Source: Maledivibacter sp. | GTDB taxonomy: Bacteria > Bacillota > Clostridia > Peptostreptococcales > Caminicellaceae | Assembly: GCA_025210375.1 (NCBI GenBank) | Contig: JAOASB010000052.1 | Coordinates: 124,001-188,000 of the forward strand | Length of the DNA: 64,000 nucleotides | Reading direction: 5' to 3' | Shown: one piece after another, positions 49,129 through 58,540 of the stretch | How the letters are laid out: each line of letters opens with the position of its first letter | Position numbering within the stretch: the stretch's first letter is position 1 | The notes under the pieces: generated by a model | Seen by the model: the letters and a program-made list of their open reading frames with translations, nothing else | Told to the model about the DNA's origin: nothing | Database searches by the model: none | Position numbers and translations under genes: made by a program

Positions 49129-50853
49129 ATGGACTACATGGAGAAATATAGGGAGTGGCTTGATAATCCATATTTTGATGGTGAAACAAAAAAAGAGCTG
49201 CTTAGTATAAAGAATGATAAAAAAGAGATAGAAGAAAGATTCTATAGGGAATTGGAATTTGGTACGGGTGGACTTAGAGGCATCATTGGGGCAGGTACAA
49301 ATAGGATCAATAGGTATATTGTGAGAAAGGTTACTCAAGGACTGGCTAATTATATATTGCAACAAGTAGATAATGCGAAGGAAAAGGGAGTAGTTATTGC
49401 ATTTGACTGCAGACATAAATCTCCTGAATTTGCGAAGGAAGCTGCCCTTGTATTAGCGGGGAATGGAATAAAGGCATATGTTTTTGAGTCCCTAAGGACT
49501 ACTCCGGAGCTTTCCTTTTCCGTTAGGGAACTGGGAGCAGCGGGGGGAATAGTTATTACTGCAAGTCATAATCCAGCAAATTATAATGGATACAAGGTAT
49601 ATGGAGAAGATGGGGGGCAGCTTGTTCCCCGATATGCAAATAAAGTCATAGAAGAAATTGGAAAGATCCAAGACTTTAGTAGGGTAAGTTATATAGATGA
49701 AGAAGAGGCCCTAGAAAGGGGCCTACTTCATATCATCGGAGAAGAAATAGATAAAAAATACATAGATATGGTTAAAGACCTATCCCTAAGAAAAGATATC
49801 ATAGAAAAAATGAAGGATTACAAAGTAGTATATACCCCTTTGCATGGTACCGGAGCAATGGCTGTAAAAAGAGTATTTACTGAAATAGGTTTTGAAAAAT
49901 TTTATCCTGTAAAAGAGCAGGAGGTACCAGACAGCAACTTTTCAACAGTTGAATCTCCCAATCCTGAGGAACATAAGGCCTTTGATATGGCCATCAATCT
50001 GGCGGAAAAAGTTGGGGGAGAGATTATCATAGGTACTGATCCAGATTGCGATAGGGTTGGAGCAGTGGTTAAAAATAGTGAAGGGAAGTACCAAGTATTA
50101 ACTGGAAATCAAACGGGAGCATTGCTCATTGATTATATATTATCCTCCATGAAGAATATTCCAAGTAATGGTGTCATAATAAAGACCATAGTTACTTCTG
50201 AGCTTGGCAGTAAAATAGCTAAAAGCTATGGAGTTGGCACCATTAATACCCTTACGGGCTTCAAATTTATTGGTGAGAAGATCAAGGAATTTGAAGGTAG
50301 GGAAGATAAGATATTTTTATTTGGATATGAAGAAAGCTATGGATACCTTAAAGGAACTGAAGTACGGGATAAGGATGCAGTGGTTTCATCCCTATTGATA
50401 GCTGAGATGGCCGCATACTATAAGTCAAAGGGTATGACATTATTGGATGCACTAGAGGAATTATTTAAGAAATTTGGGTATCATAGAGAGGCTTTAAAAT
50501 CCATTGTTCTTAAGGGGAAGGATGGAGCTCAAAAGATTGGCAGAATAATGGATAGCTTTAGAAGTAATTCGCCCCTGGAAATAGCAGGAATTAGGACTGA
50601 GGTAGTAAGAGATTATTTAAAGGGAAAAGCTAAGTTTATATTCGAGGATAGAGAAGAGGTTCTTGATTTACCAGAATCAAATGTTTTACATCTCACCTTG
50701 GAGGATGGATCATGGATTGCCATCAGGCCTTCAGGCACTGAACCTAAAGTAAAGATATATGTCTCAGTTGTAGGAGCTAGAAAGGAAGAGGCTGAGGAAA
50801 AGCTGAATACCATTGGAGATTACATACTAAAGTTGATAGACGGAATAGAGTAG
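49129..50853 (+). CDS. pgcA: Phosphoglucomutase / phosphomannomutase (PgcA-like)
   Basis: 574 residues. The phosphoserine S146 is in TASHNPANYNGYKVYG, the metal loop is GTDPDCDRVG, the sugar-binding loop is GYEESYG, and the phosphate loop is RPSGTEPKVKIY. It interconverts glucose-6-phosphate and glucose-1-phosphate, feeding UDP-glucose for wall and lipid glycosylation. It is a single gene with its own ribosome site (agggggaa). Confidence 0.94.
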   Translation: MDYMEKYREWLDNPYFDGETKKELLSIKNDKKEIEERFYRELEFGTGGLRGIIGAGTNRINRYIVRKVTQGLANYILQQVDNAKEKGVVIAFDCRHKSPEFAKEAALVLAGNGIKAYVFESLRTTPELSFSVRELGAAGGIVITASHNPANYNGYKVYGEDGGQLVPRYANKVIEEIGKIQDFSRVSYIDEEEALERGLLHIIGEEIDKKYIDMVKDLSLRKDIIEKMKDYKVVYTPLHGTGAMAVKRVFTEIGFEKFYPVKEQEVPDSNFSTVESPNPEEHKAFDMAINLAEKVGGEIIIGTDPDCDRVGAVVKNSEGKYQVLTGNQTGALLIDYILSSMKNIPSNGVIIKTIVTSELGSKIAKSYGVGTINTLTGFKFIGEKIKEFEGREDKIFLFGYEESYGYLKGTEVRDKDAVVSSLLIAEMAAYYKSKGMTLLDALEELFKKFGYHREALKSIVLKGKDGAQKIGRIMDSFRSNSPLEIAGIRTEVVRDYLKGKAKFIFEDREEVLDLPESNVLHLTLEDGSWIAIRPSGTEPKVKIYVSVVGARKEEAEEKLNTIGDYILKLIDGIE

Positions 50854-50872
50854 AAGAAAGGGTATAGGATTT

Positions 50873-50955
50873 AGAAAATATGACGTGGGGGCTGTCCTAT
50901 CTGACACACATGCTTTTTAGTGGGTCTGGGGGACTGTCCCCACATTATATTTTCA
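50873..50955. repeat. Stem-loop F3 after pgcA
   Basis: Left arm aaaatatgacgtgggg...ctgtcc and right arm ggggactgtccccac...atatttt pair imperfectly around about 30 bases. The gggga(c/g) core is reminiscent of the F palindromes, and the AAAATAT edge of E. It lies 20 bases after the pgcA stop and could end transcription. The rest of the gap to 51175 contains motif D and nothing else seen. Confidence 0.6.
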
Positions 50956-51076
50956 AAGCTTATAACTTGAAATGTTCTAGGTAGGGTATTTGATTTATAT
51001 TTATGGAAAACTTCCTAAAAAATGAAATATTTGTCCATGTATAAGTTAAGTTATATTATGAGAATCCTACATAGGG

Positions 51077-51099
51077 ATTCCAGTCAAAACTTTAACCTA
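51077..51099 (+). repeat. Short motif D, copy 4
   Basis: Starts with the same 17 bases (ATTCCAGTCAAAACTTT) as 15106-15122, about 75 bases before the next gene. Confidence 0.5.
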
Positions 51100-51174
51100 A
51101 ACTATATATATATTCCCTAAAATATATGTTAGAATATAATGAAGTAGAGAATGAAAAAAATGAGGAGTAATTTA

Positions 51175-52347
51175 ATGAAAAAGGAAAAATTTAAGGTTAT
51201 AAAGGGAGGCGGGGGAAAAACCGTCAAGCCTAAATATAAATTTAAAAAGAGCTTTGTTACAAATACTAGACTTATGGGTGTAGTAGGAATGAAAATTTAT
51301 TGGGAAATGGAAGATGGAAAAGAATATATTCAATTTTTTCATCTGGACTTCGAGGAATATGGTATTGATGGGTTTGAGAGTCTTGTGGATGGAACCAAGG
51401 AAGATATAGACTTCATTACATCAAAGATGATGGGTGGTCTTGGTGGAAAATTTGTGAGAATTACTAAAAAAGAAAGTATGTATATATTAAATGAGAGTTT
51501 TAAAGTAAATATTAGAAATGGTGAGTCTTTGTGTCAAGATGTAGAAGAGTATGAATTTTTATTGAAGCCTACAACCATAGATAAAGCTGGGGAGTTAAAA
51601 CTATGGTATAAGATATGCGAGATCATTGAAACCGATTATCAGCTAGTAAACTATTTTATCATGAGGGCAGTTGGATTTGATAAAAAGGGACAGAATCTTT
51701 TATGCATAGATGGTAAGGTAAGTGGGTTTGATCCAACTGACAAATCATTTACATTAATTAAGAATACAATAAGACCTTCCCATACTAAGAATGGAATCAA
51801 CTACTATAATGTAGAATCCTTAATAGATTTAGACAAGGGATATCAGTTAATAATATCCACTATTGGGGTACAACCAACTCAATATGGGCTTAGGGTTGCC
51901 TATGGATCCATAGAGAATATGATGAAAATATCTTCTATAGAAGCAGCTTTTCAACTTAAAAAGTCCGAGTATATATTAGTATACTCCACGGAGGAACTTA
52001 TAAAGCTTGTAGAGATTTTGGATAAGGAGAAGCCCAATGCCATGCAAAATATTCACCAAACCGGTTTTCTATATACCGAATTTAATCCAAACAATGATCA
52101 TGTGAAAAGGCCAGTATACTATCTAAATGGAGATATATTTGCTGTGTATTTTATAACCACTGAAAATCAATTGGCTGTGAGTACTTTTTCAAAGGAGAAT
52201 TTATTGGAGCTGAGAAAATACTTTGGCGGCGCGTCTTTTCAGGATTTACTTGAATTAGAAGGTGAGTTTAAGACTGATACTCCACTTTTATATGAATTTG
52301 TCCATAGTGGTTATGAAGATTTTTTTGACTTTTTAAATAATGAATAG
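51175..52347 (+). CDS. Conserved-looking protein of unknown function
   Basis: Start at the ATG at 51175, 7 bases after gaggag; an ATG at 51151 lies ahead of that site. 390 residues, soluble, no signal peptide. The first 30 residues are very basic (KEKFKVIKGGGGKTVKPKYK). The rest is mixed alpha/beta with many aromatic residues and no motif I recognise. It may form a two-gene unit with the AEC transporter 23 bases downstream. Codon use resembles the neighbours, so it is not obviously foreign. Confidence 0.75.
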   Translation: MKKEKFKVIKGGGGKTVKPKYKFKKSFVTNTRLMGVVGMKIYWEMEDGKEYIQFFHLDFEEYGIDGFESLVDGTKEDIDFITSKMMGGLGGKFVRITKKESMYILNESFKVNIRNGESLCQDVEEYEFLLKPTTIDKAGELKLWYKICEIIETDYQLVNYFIMRAVGFDKKGQNLLCIDGKVSGFDPTDKSFTLIKNTIRPSHTKNGINYYNVESLIDLDKGYQLIISTIGVQPTQYGLRVAYGSIENMMKISSIEAAFQLKKSEYILVYSTEELIKLVEILDKEKPNAMQNIHQTGFLYTEFNPNNDHVKRPVYYLNGDIFAVYFITTENQLAVSTFSKENLLELRKYFGGASFQDLLELEGEFKTDTPLLYEFVHSGYEDFFDFLNNE

Positions 52348-52370
52348 ACCTCTTACAAAGGAGATGAAAA

Positions 52371-53309
52371 ATGGCTGTACTTGAGCAAGTAATTATATTA
52401 TTTTTGTTGATTATAATAGGATATATAATAAAAAAGTTAAAGATAATATCTAATGATATGAATAGGGATGTAAGTAATTTAGTGATGAATGTAGCTTTAC
52501 CTGCTTTTATTATTACGGCCATGAATTTTTCCTTCTCCCCCGATGTTTTGGTTAAAAGTGGTAAATTGATTATTGTTTCAATATCCATATATACATTTGT
52601 TATAGGGATTTCTTTTTTTATAACTAAAATCATGGGAGTCAAAGGGGAAACTAGGGATATATTTCAATATTCTATAGTTTTTTCTAATGTTGGCTATATG
52701 GGATATCCTGTGATTAAAGCTTTAATGGGAGATATAGGAGTATTTTATGGGGCACTTTACAATCTGCCCTTTAATATTCTAGTTTGGACATTTGGAGTAT
52801 ATCTTTTAACTAGAAATGATATGAAGACCCATAAAGAAAAGCTAAATAATAAAAACAGTATAAGTATCAAAAAATTTATAAATCCAGGAATAGTTGCGAT
52901 TATAACGGGATTTATCCTATTCTTGTTTTCGATAGAATTGCCCTATTCAATATATAGAACCTTGGAGCTTTTGGGTAGTTTGACAACCCCCTTAGCTATG
53001 ATATTTATTGGTTCCATATTGGCTGATGTAAAGACATCAGAAATATTTACTGATAAAAGAGTTTTTATATTATGTGTCATTAGATTAGCTATATTACCTG
53101 TTTTGGTAATGTTTATACTGAGAACAATAGGATTTAGTGACTATTTGGTAGCCATACCTGTAATAATGACTGCCATGCCTATAGCTGCTAATGCAGCAAT
53201 AATGGCATCAAGGTTTAATAATGATTACCACCTAGCATCAAAGACAGTATTCTTATCAACTCTATTTTCAGTACTTACTATACCCTTGATAGTGATTATG
53301 TTGAAATAG
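52371..53309 (+). CDS. AEC-family transporter (auxin efflux carrier-like)
   Basis: 312 residues with ten hydrophobic helices in two five-helix halves. Features include NLVMNVALPAFIITAMNF in the first half and PLAMIFIGSILAD and AMPIAANAAIMASRFNNDY in the second. Bacterial members export or import organic acids such as malate or malonate; the substrate here is unknown. Its 3' end overlaps the yyaC-like gene on the other strand by 14 bases. Confidence 0.88.
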   Translation: MAVLEQVIILFLLIIIGYIIKKLKIISNDMNRDVSNLVMNVALPAFIITAMNFSFSPDVLVKSGKLIIVSISIYTFVIGISFFITKIMGVKGETRDIFQYSIVFSNVGYMGYPVIKALMGDIGVFYGALYNLPFNILVWTFGVYLLTRNDMKTHKEKLNNKNSISIKKFINPGIVAIITGFILFLFSIELPYSIYRTLELLGSLTTPLAMIFIGSILADVKTSEIFTDKRVFILCVIRLAILPVLVMFILRTIGFSDYLVAIPVIMTAMPIAANAAIMASRFNNDYHLASKTVFLSTLFSVLTIPLIVIMLK

Positions 53310-53835
53310 CTCCTATTAAACTTTTTGCTATAACTTCTGCCATTTCTATTACTAAGCTTAGTCTGATATTATGAATTGGAAAGAAATCATCGGTGGTAAA
53401 TTTATCAACTATGCCAACTATGGAAATATTTCCAACGGAGGGAAGGTTTTTACCTACTCCCTTTCCGGGTAAAATGGGACTGTGCCTTATTTGTATATTG
53501 CCTATATATTTTTGATCACCGAGGCAAGCATCCACGGCGATTATATTCGGATTTTTATGTATATCCCTGATTTTTTTTACTTTTTCCTTGAGATTGATTG
53601 CATGTATTGGATTTTTCAATGTTCCATAAACGGGATATTTGAAATTCGCCCTTATAAGCAGTGTGCCAACTAGTGGGCCTAGGGCATCGCCGATACATCT
53701 ATCGGTACCAATACATATTATTATTGTATTGGGTTTGAATTTCTTGGATAAATTTTCTGATAGGAGACTGACCCCATATTTGTCTTGAAAGTGAATTTTA
53801 ATTTCATGTATTGAATCTTTTTTTTTCATGACCAA
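53296..53835 (-). CDS. yyaC: YyaC-family sporulation protein
   Basis: About 179 residues from a TTG at 53835, 9 bases after gggggtg; a GTG at 53847 and an ATG at 53829 are alternatives. It has TIIICIGTDRCIGDALGPLVG and NIIAVDACLGDQKYIGNIQI, typical of the YyaC/DUF1256 family, which is related in fold to the spore protease GPR. It is expressed in sporulation in relatives. Convergent with the AEC gene. Confidence 0.85.
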   Translation of the reverse strand: MVMKKKDSIHEIKIHFQDKYGVSLLSENLSKKFKPNTIIICIGTDRCIGDALGPLVGTLLIRANFKYPVYGTLKNPIHAINLKEKVKKIRDIHKNPNIIAVDACLGDQKYIGNIQIRHSPILPGKGVGKNLPSVGNISIVGIVDKFTTDDFFPIHNIRLSLVIEMAEVIAKSLIGAIST

Positions 53836-53946
53836 AAGAAAAAACACCCCCTCATATGATATATATGAAGGGGTTATATTTTTAATTAATATTTTTTATA
53901 TAGGAACCCTAATGTTTAATGAAAATTATTAACCAACAAAGGGGAT

Positions 53947-54120
53947 TTAGTCCTCTTTGTTGGTTGTTCGTCTGTAATATTCAACGATTAATTTATTGAG
54001 TTCATTACTTTGATCAACAAGCTCATCCATAGACATATCATGTAAATTATTATCTAATGTAGATGATAATTCTTTTCTAAGTTTTTCAATTTTAATACTT
54101 AAGCTATTTATATTATTCAT
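53947..54120 (-). CDS. Spo0E-like protein with altered catalytic motif
   Basis: 57 residues from the ATG at 54120, 7 bases after agagg. Two helices form the small hairpin of Spo0E-type aspartyl-phosphate phosphatases. The family signature SQELDxLI reads S38-N-E-L-N42-K-L-I followed by VEYYRR. The aspartate needed for dephosphorylating Spo0A is asparagine here, so activity is doubtful. It lies about 110 bases upstream of the yyaC-like gene on the same strand. Confidence 0.8.
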   Translation of the reverse strand: MNNINSLSIKIEKLRKELSSTLDNNLHDMSMDELVDQSNELNKLIVEYYRRTTNKED

Positions 54121-54282
54121 AATAAAACCTCTTTTCATAGGTATCTAATAATTTCTAAAAAATCATATCAACTAAATTATATGACAATATATCATGTATT
54201 TCAATAACATTAGGGATAAGTTCATTGTTTTTTTACCCAGATTGATCATGGAATGCTTAAAAAAGTGGAAATAGTTCTGATT

Positions 54283-54430
54283 TATAGGGCATATGAAAAA
54301 AATAAATAAGTTAGGTTACGAAGTAATTTTAATTATTTTCTAGAAATTTAGTAACGGGTATAATCAATGTACTTAAGTGATTGAGGAACGACGAAAAGAA
54401 TTGAAGGGAATAGGAAGAAGCATTTTTGTT
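54283..54430 (-). repeat. Repeat C copy C4 (minus orientation)
   Basis: Begins ttatagggcatatgaaaaaa (the reverse of the C tail), then ttacgaagtaattttaatta and, further on, gtgattgagg. It lies between the Spo0E-like gene and the exported protein gene. Confidence 0.8.
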
Positions 54431-54497
54431 AAGAATATCAAATATGTATGAATTATGTGGAATTATATATTTGATCGACATATCTGGAGGTGGGATT

Positions 54498-54926
54498 ATG
54501 AAAAGAAAAATATATCTTATATCAATGATCGTATTGACTTTTATTACGACATCGACAATAATGTGTTTTCATCCATATGTTAGTGGTAGGCTTTCGGAGG
54601 GAAAAAATAATCAGTTGGTTAGCCTCATAAGTCAAATGAAGGAAGGTGATTTAAATGTAACCGACGGGGATATTCATATAATAAACGATGAAGTATTAGG
54701 GATTTTTGTTAAGTTTTATAGTGACAAAGGGATTGAAGACCTAGAAATACACCAAAAGGAAGAAATAAGATACATACTGGAGAGTATGGGAGACTATAAT
54801 ACAAGTAAACTTAAGAATTTTCTTAATCATGATCCTTCCCGCAAGGAAGGGGAAATCTATAGGATTTTAAGTGAAAATTTATTCGATGAGCAGCTTATGT
54901 TTCTCGATGAAATGTTGGGTGATTAG
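54498..54926 (+). CDS. Small exported or membrane-anchored protein of unknown function
   Basis: Start at the ATG at 54498, 5 bases after ggaggtg; 142 residues. One N-terminal hydrophobic segment (about 5-24, YLISMIVLTFITTSTIMC) acts as signal or anchor; there is no proper lipobox. The remaining acidic helical part has FVKFYSDKGIEDLEIHQKE and no recognised motif. Its stop codon lies within the following terminator stem. Confidence 0.7.
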   Translation: MKRKIYLISMIVLTFITTSTIMCFHPYVSGRLSEGKNNQLVSLISQMKEGDLNVTDGDIHIINDEVLGIFVKFYSDKGIEDLEIHQKEEIRYILESMGDYNTSKLKNFLNHDPSRKEGEIYRILSENLFDEQLMFLDEMLGD

Positions 54927-54954
54927 GGTTATAGCTTTAGAGCCATAACCCTAA
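54923..54954. terminator. Bidirectional terminator
   Basis: A 13-base stem with one mismatch (54923-54935 with 54942-54954), loop tttaga, between two convergent genes; it overlaps the stop codon at 54924. Confidence 0.75.
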
Positions 54955-54970
54955 TCCCTTTGTTTATTTC

Positions 54971-57799
54971 CTATCTATCTTTTTTAAACATATTTTTTAT
55001 CTCATAGGTCACGTATCCGTCATTTACAGTGAATACCATGTATTTTAGGTCTTTCTCGGGGTCAATCTCATCATAGGTAGGGAAGGATTTCAACTTGACT
55101 AATCCTATACCCTTTATGGTTTCAATTTCAAAATCTTTATTGTTGCCACCGGATAATATCCATATATCCATATTTTTTTCTTTTCTTAGCTTTCCAAGGG
55201 TATCGAAGAATAATTTCTCCTCAAGTTTATCTATAAAGCTCAATGGCTTTGGTAAAACAACGAAGAGACTGTCGGATTCTAGATTCTTAACTTTATCTAG
55301 GAACCAAATCCATTGATTGTAATCCGTAGCCCTAAGACCCCTTTCACTATTGTCCAGCCTAATGAATGAGCTGTTTTTGAATTGAGTATGGGAATATCCA
55401 GAGGCTCCCACTAAATAATTATCCAGCAGCTGATCCTCTAGTTTGCCGTCAATGTGGTTTGTAAAAAGGTTCAAATCCATAGTTTCAGTAATGTCTGCAA
55501 GCTCATTTACAAACCATGTATCTAGCATCGTATCTATATCTCCGATGCTTCCGTGGGCCAAGAATCTAAAGGAATCTTCGTTTTTAAGCTCACTAGAGAT
55601 ATTCCTTTTATCTATGTAGACGGTTGTGTCCTTTGGAATTTCTTTATCAAAACTAGGCTTGTAAAATGCTGTTATGTCATCTACATAAATATATCCAGAG
55701 TCCATGAAAAGGGGCTCTGTTTCAACTAAGTATATTCTTTCGAGTTTTATTGGGGCTATTGCTCTATCGGGTATGATGGCTTCAACAAATTTCCATCCCT
55801 CCCAGTCAACGTTTCTTTCAAAGGTCATATTATAGGAATTTTCAGAGGCATCGGTTATTTTCCCTCTGAGCCAATGACCGTTTCCCTTATTTCCATATAC
55901 CCATAGACCTAGTTTTTCGGGCTTTTCCTTGAGTTGGAGACCATCGTCATTAAAAACAATATATGCAGCCTTAGAAGCATTGACATCAGTGAAATCATAG
56001 CTTAACTTACCGGAGCTTTGACCATTTTTAGGGCTAGGTGAAAGCTCAAAGTTGCCTACAACTTCCTTGGGATATGGTAAAAAGCCTGCATTTAGTCTTT
56101 CAAAATCATCAAAAATAACCTTAAGGTAGTTTGTTGACACTTGAATATAGGCATCAATATTGTTTAAGGAGGCCTTTATTATATCGTTGCTTACTTCCTT
56201 GGAAGATATAAAAGTATTGTTTTCTATGTCACCGATTTTGTTTGGAATAGACCAAATTAAATCATCTGAGTTTATCTTCGCCTTAAAGCCTTCGTCATTT
56301 ACGGCTTCTATATATAAAGGGACTTCCCTTTCTGCCTCTGCAAATATCTTTGAGGGAGAAATATGAAGCTTGTTAGGGTGTTCTAGAACCTGAATATCTA
56401 TGGAAGCAGTTTTATTTTTAAAGGACACCTCAATAGTTCCTTCGCCGGTAGTAGTAGGAATGAACTTATCTTCCATAAAATCACCCTCTATACCATTTAC
56501 CCTCCATCTAACATCGTCTAAATCCACATGGGTAGGGTTGTAATTTCCATCGTAGGCCTTTACCCTAAATTTCCTTGATGTTCCTAAAAATATGTTTGTA
56601 TCGTCACATTCTATCTTTATATCCTTTAGTTGCGATTTAGGACTGTTATTAAGTACTGCAAGTCCGTTCATAATTTTTCTTTCGAAGCCCCCCGATGGAT
56701 TATTGACTATTGTAACAGTTTCATCACCCAAAGGCTTTACGACCATTTCAGTAGATCCTCCACCATCAAGGTTGATTCCATCGTAGGCACCGAGTTCTAT
56801 TAGGATCTCAGCAAGTTCCCTTTGAGTGGTCCCCGTATAGGAAGAAGTTCTACCATCAATTGTCACCATAATAATTTCATCCTTATCCTTACTTATACCG
56901 AGTCCAGTTCTTGGATGATTGCCAGAGATTTTAAGGGAGAAATCATCGGGGATAATTCCGTCTTTAAGTATTATAGAGCCTCCCCCCATGGCTAAGGAAA
57001 GCTCCTCAAAGTTTGGCTTCCCTGTCATATTAAGCAAAACCCTATCATTTTGAGAAAAATTATTCAAAATATGGGCTTTAACTTCACCCGTGGCAGCGAT
57101 TATAAAACCGTTATCGGGAATCTCTATGGCCTCTAAATTATCACGTATTTCTTGAACCCTATTATCTACTATGACCATTTCCACTATATCATCGTGCATT
57201 TCATTACCAAAGGAAAGCTCCCCCCAGTTGCTATCTAGAAGAATACCTCCAGTATTTATGTAGGGCTTATTTTTATAGGCTATATTGAGTACAGAGCTAT
57301 TTTCACCATTTATCAGTCTAATGCTACCTTCCTGCCAATAGTCTATAAAGGGCTTGTTTTCATCATCAATGTTGAAGGTTGCAAAGTCAGGGTGACTTTT
57401 TGATGATGTTATAAGCTCGCCATCTTTAACTACAGGGCCTATAGTTGCAAAGGCCCGAGTATCATAGAAATCACCATTTATGGCTCCCACGATCTTATGG
57501 GCATTTTCACTTTCGGAAGCAAGATTAGTTAATGGGTCCCTATTGGAGATACCATTTTTACTTGTAAGTACTTCCAAAGAAGTATAATTATCATCGGTAT
57601 CTATTCTAAGAACATTTATATTTAGCCATCCCTTATGGGTAAATCTCAATATTTTCTCGTGAACTACTCCTCCGGATAGATTTTCAGAGGACTCTTCTCC
57701 ATAGATATCAATAAACTCAGCAGAAGAGAATGTAATGAAAGTATTAAAGGCCAACAGGGCAGTCAATAGTCCTGCGGTAAATCTTTTCTTATTCAGCAT
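54971..57799 (-). CDS. Large exported phosphodiester-glycosidase (NAGPA/DUF2233) protein with a phosphoesterase-like C-terminus
   Basis: 942 residues. Signal peptide about 1-27. The NAGPA domain (about 90-385) has GAINGDFYDTRAFATIGPVV, HPRTGLGISKDKDEIIMVTI, GTTQRELAEILIELGAYDG and NLDGGGSTEMVV; in bacteria it removes sugars from phosphodiester-linked glycans. Ig-like or Big-type segments follow (about 390-560), then a jelly-roll-like region (about 570-715). The last 210 residues resemble a calcineurin-type phosphoesterase (LDNSERGLRATDYNQWIWFL), but metal ligands are not seen. Codes 18 bases after the ttcA-like gene. Confidence 0.85.
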   Translation of the reverse strand: MLNKKRFTAGLLTALLAFNTFITFSSAEFIDIYGEESSENLSGGVVHEKILRFTHKGWLNINVLRIDTDDNYTSLEVLTSKNGISNRDPLTNLASESENAHKIVGAINGDFYDTRAFATIGPVVKDGELITSSKSHPDFATFNIDDENKPFIDYWQEGSIRLINGENSSVLNIAYKNKPYINTGGILLDSNWGELSFGNEMHDDIVEMVIVDNRVQEIRDNLEAIEIPDNGFIIAATGEVKAHILNNFSQNDRVLLNMTGKPNFEELSLAMGGGSIILKDGIIPDDFSLKISGNHPRTGLGISKDKDEIIMVTIDGRTSSYTGTTQRELAEILIELGAYDGINLDGGGSTEMVVKPLGDETVTIVNNPSGGFERKIMNGLAVLNNSPKSQLKDIKIECDDTNIFLGTSRKFRVKAYDGNYNPTHVDLDDVRWRVNGIEGDFMEDKFIPTTTGEGTIEVSFKNKTASIDIQVLEHPNKLHISPSKIFAEAEREVPLYIEAVNDEGFKAKINSDDLIWSIPNKIGDIENNTFISSKEVSNDIIKASLNNIDAYIQVSTNYLKVIFDDFERLNAGFLPYPKEVVGNFELSPSPKNGQSSGKLSYDFTDVNASKAAYIVFNDDGLQLKEKPEKLGLWVYGNKGNGHWLRGKITDASENSYNMTFERNVDWEGWKFVEAIIPDRAIAPIKLERIYLVETEPLFMDSGYIYVDDITAFYKPSFDKEIPKDTTVYIDKRNISSELKNEDSFRFLAHGSIGDIDTMLDTWFVNELADITETMDLNLFTNHIDGKLEDQLLDNYLVGASGYSHTQFKNSSFIRLDNSERGLRATDYNQWIWFLDKVKNLESDSLFVVLPKPLSFIDKLEEKLFFDTLGKLRKEKNMDIWILSGGNNKDFEIETIKGIGLVKLKSFPTYDEIDPEKDLKYMVFTVNDGYVTYEIKNMFKKDR

Positions 57800-57817
57800 A
57801 TTTATCCTCCAATCCTA

Positions 57818-58540
57818 TTATTTTTTATTCATTCCCCATATATTTAGCTGCTCAGTATTCATCAAGGCATTCAAAAGGGCCTTTTTGGAATGAGGTATAT
57901 CCTTATAAAATCTTAATAGGGATTGCTTCATATATTCCCTTTTTGTGTTTCCATCGGCAGGGCAAGAACTTTTGACCACAGGAAGATTCTGTCTTTTAAC
58001 TGCACCTGCTATCTCCCGTTCTTCAGCATAGATCATAGGTCTAATCATAGTTAAATCCTTTCTACTAAGATAGGTTACGGGGTCAAAGGTATTGATCCTT
58101 CCCTCATAGAACATACTTAAAAATAGGGTTTCAATACCGTCATCCCTGTGATGACCTAGAGCCAGCTTTGTTACTGAGTTTTCCTTACAAAGATCGTGAA
58201 GAGCAGCTCTTTTGAATCTAGCACATAATGAACATGGATTTTTTTCATTTCTTTCTTCAAAAACTATTTTGGCAATTTGAGTTGGTTTAATTATATATTC
58301 CACACCTATTTCATCACATAAGCTTTGTATAGGGGATAAATCAAAGTTATCAAAACCAAGGGTTAAGGATAGGGCTTTAAGTTCATATTTAATCGGCGAA
58401 AAGTTTTGAAAGAGTCTTAGACCATATAAAAGTGCCACACTGTCCTTTCCCCCTGAAACTCCAACGCCTACTATATCTCCATCCTGTATCATATCAAAAT
58501 CTTCTACGGCTTTTCTAATGTATCCAATAATTTTTTTCAA
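57818..58540 (-). CDS. ttcA: TtcA-like tRNA 2-thiocytidine synthetase (PP-loop ATPase)
   Basis: 240 residues from a TTG at 58540, 7 bases after gaggaggga. PP-loop V28-S-G-G-K-D-S34, the CSLC cysteines (about 102-105), LGHHRDDGIETLFLSMFYEG, and SSCPADGNTKREYMKQSLL with the third cysteine. These fit the TtcA group that adds sulfur to C32 of tRNA through an iron-sulfur cluster. It precedes the large glycosidase gene on the same strand; a functional link is not evident. Confidence 0.85.
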   Translation of the reverse strand: MKKIIGYIRKAVEDFDMIQDGDIVGVGVSGGKDSVALLYGLRLFQNFSPIKYELKALSLTLGFDNFDLSPIQSLCDEIGVEYIIKPTQIAKIVFEERNEKNPCSLCARFKRAALHDLCKENSVTKLALGHHRDDGIETLFLSMFYEGRINTFDPVTYLSRKDLTMIRPMIYAEEREIAGAVKRQNLPVVKSSCPADGNTKREYMKQSLLRFYKDIPHSKKALLNALMNTEQLNIWGMNKK

